Positions 1 to 13,951 of a DNA stretch of 64,000 nucleotides are shown piece by piece. Numbering within the stretch: the stretch's first letter is position 1; each line of letters opens with the position of its first letter. The DNA is from Rhipidocladum racemiflorum (lineage: Eukaryota; Streptophyta; Magnoliopsida; Poales; Poaceae). The notes beneath the pieces were generated by a model. It was not told the DNA's origin. It was given only the letters and a program-made list of their open reading frames with translations, and made no database searches. The translations under genes were made by a program, and so were the position numbers. Location: assembly GCA_036346355.1 (NCBI GenBank), contig JAYEVF010000086.1:1-64000 (forward strand), read 5' to 3'.

Positions 1-880
1 TGTAGGAAATCAAATTTAAAGTACATGGCTGGAGATAGTCTAAGCCCCAACGTTGGTTGAATCAAAGATTGGGCGAGTTAACGCCCGACAGCATGCTCCA
101 AATTAATTTCAACACCGGGTCATGCAGTGTCTTCAGCTGTCACCTTCGTGACTTCACCCCTGCCATCTCCACTTCCGTATTAGACTTACCTGGCCTTTTG
201 CAGTCAGATGATCAGAAGTTAGAGACCCAGAAGAATAACTGAATAAGAAATGATGCTGCTAAATGTCAAATCAAATCCTCAACGTATCTGACCCCAACTT
301 TCATGTGCATGCTCTCTCCCACATGAACACATCATCCTACATACCACCTAGCTGGAGGCCTGGAGCCCAGCTGCTCTAGGTCTGTAATTTTTTCTCTCTC
401 ATGGTGGCGTGCTAATAGCCGTCTTCGAGAGGATTTAAGTACTCGTTTGTGAGCGTTAGAGCGGCATCGTTTGCTCTGCGAATCTACGAAGAAATGCGGC
501 CAAATGCGACCCGAATTTGCATTCAGACGGTCTCCTCAAAGCGTTTCTTCTTTTATCTATCGGAGGATTGAATCACCAAGCCATTAGCCAGTAGCGATTT
601 ACAGAACCGGTGGTTACAGTTCTGGCGATTCTACCAAGAATCTGGGCCAGGAAGTCTGGCGGGACGCAATGTCGTATGCTTAGCTTTGCATCTACACATG
701 CAACACTTTTTCACACCAATATCACGTTTGGAAGATATGCTGCCACTGTACTCCATCCTGCAACACAGGGACGCGCTGGTCACGCATACATACTAACCGC
801 CACACGGCAGAAAATATTAGCAGTGACGCTCTGGCAGAAACGCAGATTAGTTGTGTCTGTACCAATCGTCAGCCAGAGAA
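1..880. other. Intergenic DNA, nothing recognised
   Basis: No open frame here has the look of a protein exon: there is no recognisable motif and no splice-site pairing. No terminal repeat or tRNA-like sequence was seen either. Short frames at 57-242 and 610-1113 are of the length expected by chance. Confidence 0.5.
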
Positions 881-1400
881 ATACTAGAGATCATGCCGAA
901 CGAATTGGCCTGCACGTCCCAGCGCTCGAAGGCGCTGGCCGCCACGGGCGGAGGCGACAACAACAAATGACCGGCACAGCCCCGGCTGCGGTCGCGCCGT
1001 CTCAAATCTCCGTGGAACGCGCCGCGCGCAGGCCACCCACGGCCACGCGCTTCACCACCTTCCAGTTCCACGCCTTGCAAGTCGCGGCCAGCGACCGCGC
1101 GCGCTTAGAGTAAAACCGGCGGAACCACGCGGCCTGCACATACCGAAGCCTGGACCGGTTGGCGTTGGCCAGCATGCGGACGCCGCGGTGGGCGCACGAC
1201 CATGGCCAGGAGACAGACCAACGGGCGTGCGCGACGACAGAGTGCGTACGGCTCAGCGTACTGGTCTTGTCCGTTCCCTCCATGATGGATCCGGGCATGG
1301 GGTCGCCGAGGCGCGAGGTAGGGAATCAAGCCTAATCTGGAGGTCGTTGCCGTAGGTCGGACTCGGCGCCGGAATCCCAAACCTCAACTACGAGTCGCTA
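880..1400 (-). other. GC-rich patch with short open frames, possible eroded gene piece
   Basis: Base composition rises sharply to GC-rich against AT-rich neighbours, as in grass first exons. The longest plausible frame runs on the minus strand at 1002-1298 (98 codons). It is rich in Arg, Ala and Trp, with a stretch reading RRFYSKRARSLAATCKAWNW. I do not recognise it. Frames before and after it overlap on the same strand, so a frameshifted exon is possible. There is no clear start context and no matching downstream exon. It may equally be a chance frame in GC-rich transposon DNA. Confidence 0.25.
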
Positions 1401-2750
1401 ATGCACCCTGGGCCCCATGATCACCTCCGCCCCGCCGCTCCACCACCAAGCCTCCATTTCTGAACTAGAGCAGCGAATTATTTTTTCGTGTCGAGGCTGA
1501 TCGCCGGATCGTGCAGGCGGAGGTGCGTAACGGATTATGTTTGCTGAGCATGCAGATGGTGTGTTTTTGTACCTGGCAGCCGTGCAGGTGATCAGTTCGT
1601 TGTTTGCCTCATCGTATTATGTGCGGGCTTAGAAGCACGCCTGAGTGGGTGCACACCAGCACGCTACAGGAGAGAGGCAAGAAGCTTCATCAAGGGCTCC
1701 GCGCTTTAGCATGCAGGTATTCAGTGCACGTTAGGGGAGAGGCAAGAAGCTTTACGTCAATGGGTGCTCCGATCAGATAAATATTGCGTTGGATTTGACA
1801 GATGCAGACATGAGCAAAACGTCTATTAAGAAAGTGTAGATGTAGACAATTTTCCATTAACAGAACCAGATGTCTACTACCTGAATTTGAAATTTTCAAA
1901 GGGAGAATAATTGTATTTTCCGAAACAAATCTACCGTGCTTCCCTAGACATTTCAAAGTACATACGCACGGGAATGGGATGGATTTCTCCCCACCTGTCC
2001 TGTCTTAACATATGGCTCAGGAGAGAGCAACGGCGCTGGTTCTCTCTGGTTTTGGAGTTCATCCCCCGTGATGCAACTCACATTTCTCCACACTAATAAA
2101 TTGAAATCAAAATTTCACACATACACGTTTAGTGGAACAGCGTAATTTCTATGCTTCTGATTCCCTGATGTTTCTAAAAAATTTCATTAACACGTGTCGC
2201 ATACGCATGCACTGTGTGTGTGCGTCAAAGTGTGCGCTTGCGTCTTATACCTTAAAAGCATGAAGAGGACGACAGCTATAACAAAAGGTTTTCCTTCTTG
2301 TGTGAGAGAAGATCATGTGGATTTAGAAGCCTCCATTGTTAGGGCCTGGCCGAAGCAGTCAAGCCACACCAGAAGCTCAAAATTAGCATTCTCCCAGCCC
2401 CAAAGTTAGGTCTGTGATGAAAGGACTCACCAGAAACAGGAAAATAAAAATTAGCCCAGCCCATCTGAAAAATAAAAAGTCCAAAGCCTCGTATGACATA
2501 GGCCGAACTTAGAAGTCCATTAAAATCACTTTCTCTTTTATTATTTCTTTTCTGTCGAAACTTTGCCAAAACGGTATAACTGTGCAGTTATTTCGCGGTC
2601 CTCAACAATCCCAACTTTCCTTTTCAGATTAGCGCTATCTTTTTCGAATTGCAATTCCTTTCAATAAGATTGGCAAGTCCGTTGATCTACTGGGAGTAAC
2701 TCATTGTTGGCCCATTGATTTGTTTACAAAAGCAAACAGCCATAGACGCA
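1400..2750. other. Intergenic DNA, nothing recognised
   Basis: Mixed composition with only short chance frames. A near-repeat of 'gggagaggcaagaagctt'-like sequence occurs at about 1671-1691 and 1735-1752, indicating a small local duplication. No gene or element termini were found. Confidence 0.5.
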
Positions 2751-4423
2751 TACTTCCTGCCCATCTATATATAAATAAAAAACAAGCAATAATATTCAAA
2801 GGCACCTTTATTGTGTTTCAAGCGTGAGAAAATCACACGTAATCTTTAAAAAGAAGAAAAGTTCTAAAAATTCTCATATTAATCGAAGAGAAAAATCTTC
2901 TATTAAAAATAAAAATATGCTAGAAATTCTCACAAAAAACATTTCACCCCTCAATCGATAGACCGCATAACTACTAGAGTTAAACTAAAAGCTACTACTG
3001 AATGCTGTATTTAAAGAAAATATCTATGTTTATCTACAATGATTTTGATTCACAGTGAGCTTAGATTAAAAGAAGGAGTTTTATCCAGAGTACAATAAAA
3101 AATAACAAAAATTACCAATAAAAAAGTAATACATTTGATTTTCGTATGAACTCCAAAATTAAAGAGCACTTTATGGTAAAATTTGGAAATAAAGTTAGAT
3201 AAGAGCCTGTGGGTTGGATTTGTATACCAAAATCTAGCCTACATTTTTTTAAGAAAATTATATAAAAAATAATTTTTTTATTTTCATATCGAACTCATAA
3301 TTAAATCCACTCGAAAAACATTAGATACAAATTTGGAATAAAATTAGATAAAAATTAAGCGTGATTGGATTTGTATATCAACAGTATAACCTAAACTAAT
3401 ATTCAAAATTAAATAAAACAATAACAACTGATTAATACGGATTAGATTTAGATTAGAAAGAATCCATACCTATTATAAAAAAAAATTAACAAAAATTTGG
3501 GGTACAAAAATAAAATAAAATTGGCCATTTTAACTTTCATATAAACTCTAAATTAAAAACTTATACATAGCTAAAATTCGATGTAAAAATTATATACAAA
3601 TTAGTAGATGGATTTTTATGCAATTTATAATATACGTAAAATTGATTAGCAAAATTAAATAAAATTAACAATAAAATTAACTTGCAATTAAGGAATAAAC
3701 ATCTAAAGGAAGTTAGTGTATTTGATTTGCTCTAATTTCAAAACATAAAATTTGAACTTAAATAAAATAACATAACAAAAATACCATAAGAATAAAAATA
3801 AAATAAAATAAAAGGTTGTTTTTACAATTCCATAATTAAAGTAGAAAAATGTAATTTTTGTTTCTATTCAAAAGTCAATTTTTCATAAATATAAGCAAAT
3901 TTGAGAGATAAAACCAGACGTAGAATTCAGTTGTATATATATGAAATTGTACTTTAACTATTATATAATAAAAATCTATTACAAATTTTTATTGCAATGG
4001 CTTAGAAAATAAATAATAAAGCTAAAAAACATTTTTAAAAAACAAAGATCTACGAATCTTTGTTTGGTGGACCTCACTATGGAATAGAAAGAGATTAAAA
4101 GAAAGTGATACATCGGTGAGATGTTCACTTTCGGCTATACCTGATATAAGAAATGCCGATATTGCACTAAATGGAAGTATTGAAAGAAAGAAGATCATCA
4201 TTGCAATAATAGAAATTAAAAGCGATACTTGATATAAATAAAAAATATTATGTGTATGCTAGGTTGCTGTTTTTGCTATGCAAGTATTTTACAGAAATAA
4301 AGTTTGGATCCACATATGAAAGGTATTGCGAAGCTGAGGCCGAATATATTTTTCTCCTATAATATATAATATCAAACTATCACAGATGGAGTTACGCAAC
4401 AATCTATTTTTCAAAAAAAGAAA
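2750..4423. repeat. AT-rich block with diverged repeat monomers
   Basis: The block is strongly AT-rich and lacks coding potential. Between about 3130 and 3700 a unit recurs at least three times with heavy divergence. Each copy opens with a 'ttttc.tat.aactc' motif (about 3139, 3281 and 3534), continues with 'aaatt.g..ataaa.ttagata', and then a 'ggattt.tat' stretch. Spacing is irregular, roughly 140-250 bp, so this is a decayed tandem or satellite-like array or the inside of an old non-autonomous element. No ends could be defined. Confidence 0.45.
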
Positions 4424-4523
4424 AATCATACATGTATTGCCAAGTCATTTTAAAGCACTACATTTAAGAATAAATCACATATGTATTGTCAAATTATTTA
4501 AATATACTTTTAAGAGATAATAC
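4424..4523. repeat. Diverged tandem duplication of about 50 bp
   Basis: Two adjacent copies share the order 'atcatacatgtattgccaag' (first copy) and 'atcacatatgtattgtcaaa' (second copy), followed in each by a 'ttaa.....acttttaaga.ata' tail. Copy one is about 4424-4474 and copy two about 4475-4523. Confidence 0.6.
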
Positions 4524-7500
4524 ACTCCAAATGAATAGGCCATTGCTAGCTAGATTAGATTCTTACCATAAGGTCTAGCCAAAGCTTGTCCTCTACTCCC
4601 CTGAGCATCTGCTGTAAGGACCAACAAATCAGATCTCAGAAAACCACCATGCTGATCGAGGCTGCACAAGATGGATACATGCCACTGCAGCGACCTTGCT
4701 TCACGGCAACATAAGCATATCAAGACAGATGCTCAACAAATGTTATTTGGAACTCACGAAAGACGATTGCATTGCATTTCAAAGGAGTTCAACCAGGATA
4801 TATGTACCAGCAAAAGCAAGGCGGTAGAGATGATAACCGATAAGGACGGAAGCTGAAGCTCCACCAGCCCATTTGGCGATGATTGTTATCGATCGAGACG
4901 TACGTACCGATCGACGCGTACGTACCTACGTACATGCATGTCGATCGTTCACGTCTCTCTCGCGTCCGGTGTGCCGCCCCTCAGTTGGTTTTGCCACCTC
5001 GCGTGCGTCACCTAATTAACCAACGCGGAAGAGATCGATATATAGCAGCCAGCAAATAAATTCAAATTAAACTCTGCCCGGTGTACTACCATGACAAGCT
5101 CAGAATAAAATCACCATCTGTGCTTCTACAACAGCATAAAGAAGCTGAAGAAATAACAATATATTGCTGTTGGTTGAAGGCCACACCTGAATTTTGAAAC
5201 GTCCTGCGTATGAGACGCACGAATTGGATGCGATCAGGTTTGAAGTATGCACACAAAATGATCACCAACGGTGTAAGCAGATGTTTCGTGTGCAGATCGA
5301 CTCCCAAGATTGATGTCCAGCTTTTGCATACAGTACGTACCATACGACGGACATGAACGGTGTATGTACTGTTGGCGTGTAACGGCAGTTTGTTTCCTAC
5401 CGGATTAAGGACGGGGCCAAACTACGGGGAAAGCTCCATATATATGCAAGTTGGACTTGGATGGAATCATGTGGCTCGACCGAGAGCGAGATGGATCGGT
5501 GCTCCATATATAGATTGGCCTAACCCGGAGATTGATGCGCTGACGCTTGCTTTTTGGGAACCCCACCGTCACGGCGATGGCCGACCTTCGCTTTCTCCAC
5601 AGCGTTTCATAACCTCACAGCCCACCCCAGAGACAAGCGGAGCGGAGGCCCAGTTGCATTGGATCAACCCCTAAAATCTCCTGGGTGTTAACTAGTGTGC
5701 TCCGAGCTTATCTTCAAGCTTGCGCTGGCAACTTATCGTAGTCTCGTATGGATATGAACGAAGCTTGGCGAAGCGGAGTACTAGGCGTTTTACCTCAAGC
5801 ACGCCAGTGCATGTGCATTGCGTACCGTCTCTCATCTCAAGGCAGCCAGAGTACCAGACACGAAGCCCCATTCGATCCCGTCTCTGGGTGCTGGCGACAA
5901 ATACGTGGTTACGTGGACACACTGCTGAACTTGCACACGGTGGCGAGCGCACATCTGATCTGCCTGAAACTACGCCCGGTGAATCCATGCACAGCTGGCT
6001 GGGTTAGCAATCCCTGGACAACTTTGAACAGGACGCGCAGCATATAATACTGGCATCTGACACCATGCATTTGTACCAGCCGCCGACCAGTAACAGCTTC
6101 TACGTCTCGCTACCCCTGGCTTTCGACCGGGTCTTAGTTAAATCCATTTGGTGAGTTTGCCCGGCGTATGCAGATCGATCTCCACAAACTAGTTACGAGT
6201 AAATAATTACCATTTACTACTTATTTTATACTGCTGTATTTATATAACTTACAAAAAAAAATCACGTATAAACACCTCTCTGGATCGAGTAGGATTTGGG
6301 CCTCGGCGAAATAACGGCGCGATATGTGGCTTGCGCGAAGCATGCATGTGCACGGCACCTTTTTGACAAGTGCAGCCCTGCGCCCCGCCACGTAGTGAGT
6401 ATAAACAGCTTTTATGCAGCTAAACGACAGCACTTTTATAAGACTAGTATATACTGGGCCATGGACTATTCAAAGCCATATGCGAGGGCTTTGCCACGAA
6501 AGCCCGCGTACGTACAGTAAACATGGGGTGCCCATGCCATGTCTCTTCCAGGTCGGTCCAGTCGGTCAGTCGCCTCGTGGTTTTTGTATATACGTTCTTG
6601 GTCACCTTGCTCTGGCGCCGTGGATGAGTTGTTTTATGCACCCAGGACAGGTGCCGGAAGTAGCTTCATGTTATGGCTTTGTTGGATTCTTAAGTGCAAT
6701 GACCCAGCACGTACGTCACGTGTCCCACTCGCCATACTCTTGAGAGAGGATCGTCAGGGACGACTTTCTACACCGCTCTAAATTGTTCAGGAGAAACGCC
6801 CTGCCACCTGCCCACTGCCCCTGCCCCTGCGCCCATCTCGCATGTCGAGGGAACTTGAGCCCAAACGAACGACTGCCGGAACTCTACGGTTTGTCGGTTT
6901 TCCTACTCCAGGGCTAATCGATCGCTTAACCAATACCGACGTAGCACGAGTTGATCGACGGAGATCATATGAAATCCCTGTTGCAACAAACAGTCCCTGT
7001 TTAATCTCAAACATCCCCCCTGTTGTTACAGAAAGAAAAGAAAGAAAATGTAGTCTCAAACACACACTAGCACTACGCCATGTCGCTGTCGAAGATTTCT
7101 TCTGCTTGCTTTTGTCTGTAGCCTATGAATTATATATACCACCTGCTGCTAATTCTTTGCACAGCGTCTAGAACACAGGACAATTGATCCAGATCATGAT
7201 CTTTTTTAAAGAGCAAATTCAAGAGTTCAAGAGACTGCAAATGCGCGCATTACTGAAGCAGTTATTTTTCAGTGCTGATCGTGACCGTTGTACCTGTGCG
7301 CATGAGTGTGAGAAGTTTTTTTCCGACTGTTTTAAATTTTGCTCTTTAATAATCAGGAAGTATACGTTTTAATTTTTAGGCAACTTGTACGGCAATCAGT
7401 GCGTGCATGTGAAGTCAGCTGGCTACTACTACGGTGCACTACACGCCCCCGTATGTTGACATGACAAGGTGCATCGCATACAACTATCGGGGCTGAGTCG

Positions 7501-7943
7501 GCTAATACAGTTCCACGGACTCAATCGCGGGGTGATTAATTCCAACGACACGAGGGAATTGCAATTTGCGATCAACACAGTGGCTCTGATCGAGAGTTCA
7601 CGTGGGATTTGCTGTCCCAGGAGTGTCGACACCTGCTCCAACCCCACCTTATGCAATTATACACGCATGTACAGATGCATGCCATGCATCCTCTTCTTCT
7701 TCTTATTTTTAAAAAGAGATGTTTAGATTTGTCAACATGAGATAGCTTTGTTTTATATTTTGCGCATCAACTGTACTGGCCGAAGAGTAGCTAGCGATGC
7801 AAAGCACCTGTCTTTCCACATTGCCAGGATTGCTTATCATGGCATACAGGGGTTGTTTATTGGCTGTATGGGCTGCCGGTGTACCCGGTTGTTCCACCTA
7901 AATACATCACGACCATATGTTTAGCTTAACCAGTTTATCTATA
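4524..7943. other. Intergenic DNA, nothing recognised
   Basis: There are many short overlapping frames on both strands and none resembles a known protein. At 4880-4945 there is a cluster of gtacgtac and cgatcg palindromes, a common composition in grass intergenic DNA. No element termini, tRNA or splice-paired exons were seen. Confidence 0.45.
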
Positions 7944-10130
7944 TGTAACACCCTGAAAGTTTGAACTCTCGCTTATTTATTTATTTGTTTGTAAACTTAC
8001 GAGAATTTTTTTCTAAATTTTTAAGAATTTATTTAGATTTTAAATACTGCTTTTAGAACCAAACCTTTTAGAAAATGTTATTTTAGATTTATTTTAAAGT
8101 TTAAAAAACTTTTGTTAAAAATATTTTTATTTGAGTTCCAAATATCTCCAAGGAATTTTTTACAGAGACTTTTTCAGATTTTTAGAGAATTTGTTACTAT
8201 TGTTATGAGCTTATATGAATTTCTAAAATTAATTTAATTGGTAAAAATAAGGAAAGAGTTGGTTTTACTGCCCTTTTGGGCAAAAAACCCATTCTGGGCC
8301 CCAGCCCATTCCTCCCGTGCCAGCCCAACTTCGTGTCGTGAAAACTATGGGTTTTCAGATCTTGGCCGGTTCGATCAAGTCATCTGGCCGGTCGATCGTC
8401 GCGCTTCGATGGATGTCAACACGCTTTGCGAATGCTCGTAGGATCGAGGCCATGTGAAAAGATGCTCGTGTTTGAGCGAGTCGCACCGCTCTGTGTGATC
8501 TTGCATTCCGTTCTGCACTGAGACATGTCTTTCGTGGTGCCTCTTTAAAGGCATGACTCAAGTCCCGAGGATCCCCATCAACGCATGCGTGTTTTGGTCT
8601 AAGCCTGTTGCTGAAGCCCCCCCTTGATTTGTTACGCATAGGCACAAATCGGAGTTTCCGGAGTGCACTATGCTTAACCCTTAGCGGGTCTCGCGCCGAG
8701 TCAACCCATTTTCTCTTTCCGAGATAAAACATTCTTAGCCGCACAACCATTACGTCGCATCAATCTACATCAAAGTCAAGCAGAGGTAGCGCATCAAATC
8801 CGGTGAGATATCCACTGATTTCCATTTATTTGTCACCCCCATCTCCGGTGAAAGCACGGCTTATTTACTCACCTGAGGTCGTATTGCGCATTGATGGGAT
8901 ATCTGTTACGTGGCGGCGGATCAGTACAGACATGTCGGTCGATTTTAGCGTCATGTGGCACCACCCCATCATGTCAGCGTCATGTCCGAAATATACTGCA
9001 GATCATATGCATGATGTTAAATTAGGTCTGTCTAACTTTCGTGAGACCGCAGTTTGATGCGCATCAAACTTGCCAAGCGAGTCTGTGGACCAGATCCATG
9101 GACCAGTGGATCGATCCACCATGATCGTTTGATGATGGGATGTTCGACGTATTGATTGGACGTGCATTCGGCAAAGTCAGTTGTTATACCATCGGCATAA
9201 CGTCTGATCGTAAAACTTTATCTCAATAATTGACCATTTGATTCGAAAAGAAAATACGGGATGGACGTTATCGGACGCGATGACATTATTCATGTTTTGA
9301 TGAACGGGACGACTTCAGAATCTGAATGTTGTCAAAGTTTGTCAAATTATTTATTATTCCACTTTAGACGCTCAAACTCAAATTCATCACGAGCATATTT
9401 GCGTTGTTTCGGGACCTAAGTAATTCCGATTGTGGAAGAATATGGTTTGGTTTCTTATTAATGATATTTTATTGATTTTTGAAGTTTATTTCTCTCTCTA
9501 TTTTTAGTTCATTTGTTGTGAAATTATTCTCGATTAGCGAATACATTGAAAAACATTTGAATTCTTACGGGGATGAAGTTGATAGACCTAAAGAGTACCA
9601 GATGTGAAGACAAAGGCGGTAGAGATTTATACTAAAACTCAAGATTACACATCATGTGGCCATAGCTGAACATGTTCATTTGGATATGATTGGATGTTGA
9701 CCATGCATGTTTCTCGAAATATGTTTCAATCAGGATGTTTAAATCAAATAGTGCTATGTCATAATTGTTAAAGCGACCTTTGATGGAGTGAATCCCTTAT
9801 GCCCAAATTGTAACCCTGAGTTTTATTTGTGTTGTAACCATGATTAATATCAAAGCAAGGCTAACAATAATACTTAAGCGAGGCTTGGGACACTGAATTT
9901 AGGATTATTTTGGAAATTTTTGTGCAAATAAATGAGTAATTTTATTGAAATTGAGAATTATCTTGAGGATCATTGAAAAGCTATACTATGGACATTTGTT
10001 ATGTCATGTCATATCAAAGTTAAAAACACTGTGATTTAGGTGGAGCCAGGCGAGGCTAGTGTGGTAGTTTCTTGAGTTTTGAAAGCTCGCCCTAATTAAT
10101 TGGAGACTGTGTGCGAGAGTTGCGATGTTA
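7944..10130 (+). mobile_element. LTR-retrotransposon relic (copy A), probably LTR sequence
   Basis: The block begins with TGTAACACCCTGAAAG, a typical start of grass LTRs (TG dinucleotide and the TGTAACACC motif). Its part from about 9740 to 10110 aligns by eye with 23060-23420 of copy B. Shared landmarks in the same order are a 'tgtcataattgttaaagc' segment, 'gaatccctt', 'attgtaaccct', a 'tatgtcatgtcat' segment followed by 'aaagttaaaaa', and 'ctagtgt.gt.gtttc'. Similarity stops near 10130, so the 3' end is lost. No pol frames remain. Ty3-gypsy origin is likely from the sequence style but unproven. Confidence 0.6.
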
Positions 10131-10569
10131 GCCCCTAGATAATAAAAGTCAAGTTGAGTGTTAAATTACTAAGTCAACTACCTGTAGGTAGAAATAGCAC
10201 TGCTTCCGAAGCTAATAGTTAAATGCCTAAATCTATTTCAAAACTTAATGCAAAGTGTATATGCTAAGCATTTCAAGATCACTACATATGCATCTTTAAC
10301 CATGCAAGTGTATATATCCACTTCTTTTATTTAATTGTATACATTCATTCAACATAACTCTACCGCCCATGGGGATGCACACACCACACCTGAGTTTGTC
10401 CCTAATGTTAGAGCTGAAAGTAGCTAGGTGCATGGCCATTCAATGTGTGTGAAACACCAGTAGGTAATGTAAGCTTGGATATCCACAGTACTAGAAGGAA
10501 CATATGTAGGAGTATACTGTCGAGTAAATACAAAAGAGTGCAACTAATACCATTTACATGTATAGTAAC
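10131..10569. other. Intergenic DNA, nothing recognised
   Basis: AT-rich sequence directly after the truncation of relic copy A. No frames, repeats or termini were recognised. Confidence 0.45.
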
Positions 10570-10860
10570 AGAGTTTCATATAATTTTAAACCTTGAAGCT
10601 TCAAGAGAACGTTGAAACAGTTTCATGCCTCGATGAGGTTCCACGCATTTTTAGAAGTTTGAAAATATTACAAGCCAAAATCTGGCGAGTTTCAGGTTTT
10701 GGAACTCCAAGTTAACTTGAGTTTCAGCTTCGATAAGTTCGCCAATAAGTTTCATGCAAATTTAACGCTACAGAGTTTCATGAAAATTCAGTTGAGTTTT
10801 AACATGTTTTATCATCTTTATTTGAAGTTTAAACAAGTTTCAATAGAAAACAACACTAAA
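10570..10860. repeat. Irregular array of a GTTTCA motif
   Basis: The heptamer GTTTCAT/G or a close variant occurs about eight times in 290 bp (near 10574, 10620, 10691, 10723, 10750, 10775 and 10837, plus gtttaa/gtttta variants). It is usually preceded by GA or AA. Spacing is about 25-70 bp. An open frame from 10699 to 10983 crosses it but has no protein features. A 16-base A run follows at about 10868. Confidence 0.5.
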
Positions 10861-13800
10861 AAAGAGCAAAAAAAAAAAAAAAAGGAATGCTCTGCTGCTA
10901 GTTCGGTGTACCATACACTAGCTTCTTGTCACCACCGCCTCCACTTCCTGCTTTGCACCCAAGGGATGAAGCTTGAGCGCTAGAAGTTGCACCCATGCCA
11001 CATGCGACAAGCAGAAGTTGAGCCAGCTGAGATGACATTGTGGCGAGTTGATGTTATACCACTATGTGGCAGCCCAAACGGAAGGTATACAAGTGTCATG
11101 GGATCTAGACAGATCCCATTGCGGCGACGATGAAGACAATTAGATCCAGTGGATCCCACGTTACCCGTGTGAGGAAGACAACGGGAACCCAGTGCACTTC
11201 CACATCACTGGCTTCCTCCTCCTAGCCCATTCTCTGCCTCTCTGTCGTGCCTTAGGTTGGTTTACACCACGTCAGCGAACCGCTAATTCCCCAGCGCCAT
11301 CCTCCTTCCCTGTCGCTTATACTAGCTGCTTGCACCCCAAGACTAGATAGGAGAGCAGATGTGAATGGCTTTAGCTTAAGCAAAGCTTGATTGGAGAGAA
11401 TGGAGAATAGCAGCATCGTCAAAGGAGGGGAGATAGGTTGCAGCATGATGGTCGTTTTAGAAGATTAGCTATACTCTCAAATTTGGGATAGAATTAGATA
11501 GAGAGAATAGTATTGAAACAGAACTATAGTAAAGCCACACTCCAACCCCTATAAAACATCTTTACATCAGTTTTGTCCTGTATGGAAGAGTGAGAAAAAA
11601 ATAGAAAGCAAGAACAAGGCGGCTCTTATTTAATGTGCTTGACATTGCCTGAGGGAAAAGAAGATAGATTATTTATGTATAAGAGAGAAGAGATCTTATT
11701 ACACATGGCATCCAAAATACAATCTTTCTGAGATAGCTATTTGTTAACAAGCTAATTTTATTGTTTACTTTTGAGATGACATGGATAAGAGATGCGAAGT
11801 GAGTAGAGGACTTTGATATTGTATGTTTTGCTCTTAAATCGGAAGAGGCAATGTGAATGTGTTGATGAAAAGAGTTAATGTTACATGAATGAGATGTTAG
11901 AAGCAAGTACAATAATAGAGCCCCACTACTTCCACTTCATCTTTCATTCATACTGTATTCTAGAGTAAGTACACTAAAGCCAGATTGTACAATATTATAT
12001 CAAAGTATTGTTGGCTCTAGATGTTTGTGCCTTAACTCTCTCTTCTCTCTTTGTGCATAACTAATATACATATGTTCTCGTACAATGGCTTACTACTAAA
12101 TAAAAGTGGCTCTTTTCTCTCTCATCTTTTTCACTCTCTTCTATATAGGACAAAGTTGTGTACATACTAAGAATAATCTTGAGCCTAGTTACATAACATT
12201 TCGAATGCCCTAGGGGTGAAAGCGAAAATAGAGGCCTTAGGTATGAATTGACATTTTAGATACCTTAATTTTGTTTTATGTGAAGTCCCAAGTATTTTAA
12301 AGCCAAAACCTAATGCGCCCTTCAGTCTGCATGTACTGTGAACACTTTTATGCCTGCTTAGACATGCTACTATGGTATTGTATAGAACAAAGGCTATATA
12401 TGCCTAATGTTTTACTATTACAGAATTACAAGCGACATATAACTTAAGATTTACATGGCTTGCATAAACTTTAAATTTACATATAGCTATATGAAATGTT
12501 ACATTTTTCCTATAGAAATTCATGCAAATTCTAAATATGCTCTAAAGATAAAAACTATAAAAAAAACTGTGCATAGGATTTTTGATTTCAGCTAAGACAT
12601 ACAACTAAACAATCATGTTAAATGATAAAGCCCAAAGCACCAACCTTTATTTCTTAAAAATTCTTCATATCGATTCAACTGTAAAGAACTTTAAAATAGT
12701 GTGAACACAATAACCCGATCACCATAAACGCACACAAATCCAATTTACCAATCTTGAATCTGATGTTTTCTTGTATTTCTTTAACAAAGGAATCAAGATA
12801 TATAAAGAACCACCAATTGTCAAATTCTCTCAGCTTAATTAAGTAGGTAGTGAGATGCAAGCAATGATTGTCAAAAGGCCCGACCATCCGATCTTGTGAT
12901 TGAACATTCATTCGTTTAGTCTTTCTTGTGAATGCCAAATGTATGAAGTGTTTCCAAATCCCTACGAGTTGTTATCTGAGTTAAGCACTTGGACTAGATT
13001 TGACCAAGTTCTACGGTATTATTCTGTGGTGATCTAATCTACAATATTATTGCTAGAGAGTTGCTTAGCAGTTGAAACATCTTTTATACATTTTGGTTTG
13101 TACATCTAGCTATGAGTTTACATGGAATTATATATGAGAGTATATATATACATGGATGGCGGGCCCGGCGCTCGTGACGAATTACTGCTCCTAAGCGGTG
13201 TGCGTAACTTGTTGCTCGTATCGCCGAATCGGTCCTAAGTGATAAAAAATGCGAGATGATTTTATTGTATACACCTTACGTATGCTTCATATGATTAAAT
13301 ACTTATATCTATCGATTATACCGTTGATTTGAATAAGAAGCGATACACGTTTCTTATGTAACAAAGGTCTACTCCTGTTTGCTTTGCTCCCAATGCAATA
13401 GAACAAGCAACGCGCATGGCGGTGTGACAGTGTGACACCCAGCCAGTCCCTTACGTGCTTTGTGCCGGGAATACTCCAGAGCTTTTTGGCTCAGGAATCA
13501 AGACAGTGTACAGAGGCTTTTCTGATCCAGTCTCGACACGAAGCCCTACCACGTAGGCAGCCGCCTTACCACCCACAATTGAGTATCATAACGAGTCCAC
13601 TCTGCAGGTATTTTTGTCGCTTTATTTTACCCACAAAACCGTTGACAATCTTAGACCGACGAACCTGATCGGCCGGAGGGGCACACAGGTCATTCCCCCG
13701 TTCAGCGGAGTGGTGTCAGCCAATGGCAGCCTCCCTCGCCGGCCGAAGCAATCGACGAACAAAATTGAAACCGTCAATCACTTTTCCAGCTCTGTAATAT

Positions 13801-13949
13801 TTGTTTGCGATAATTTATTTGTTCTATTTCCATTTTTGGAATTGAAAGTAGCCATTTGCTGAGCTAGGAAGAGAGATTCAAGAAACTCGGCAGGGCAGGA
13901 ATACCCCACTCCCTCAGGAAGGAAAGGCTATTCATGGTTAATCAAGACA
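10861..13949. other. Intergenic DNA, nothing certain
   Basis: The part 11230-12200 has the texture of decayed MITE DNA: repeated 'ctctctt' and 'aagagag' complements, and gagcc/ggctc pairs near 11530, 11920 and 12010. Convincing terminal inverted repeats and target duplications could not be matched. 12200-13949 shows only chance frames. A tatatatatac microsatellite lies near 13142. Confidence 0.4.
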
Positions 13950-13951
13950 TT

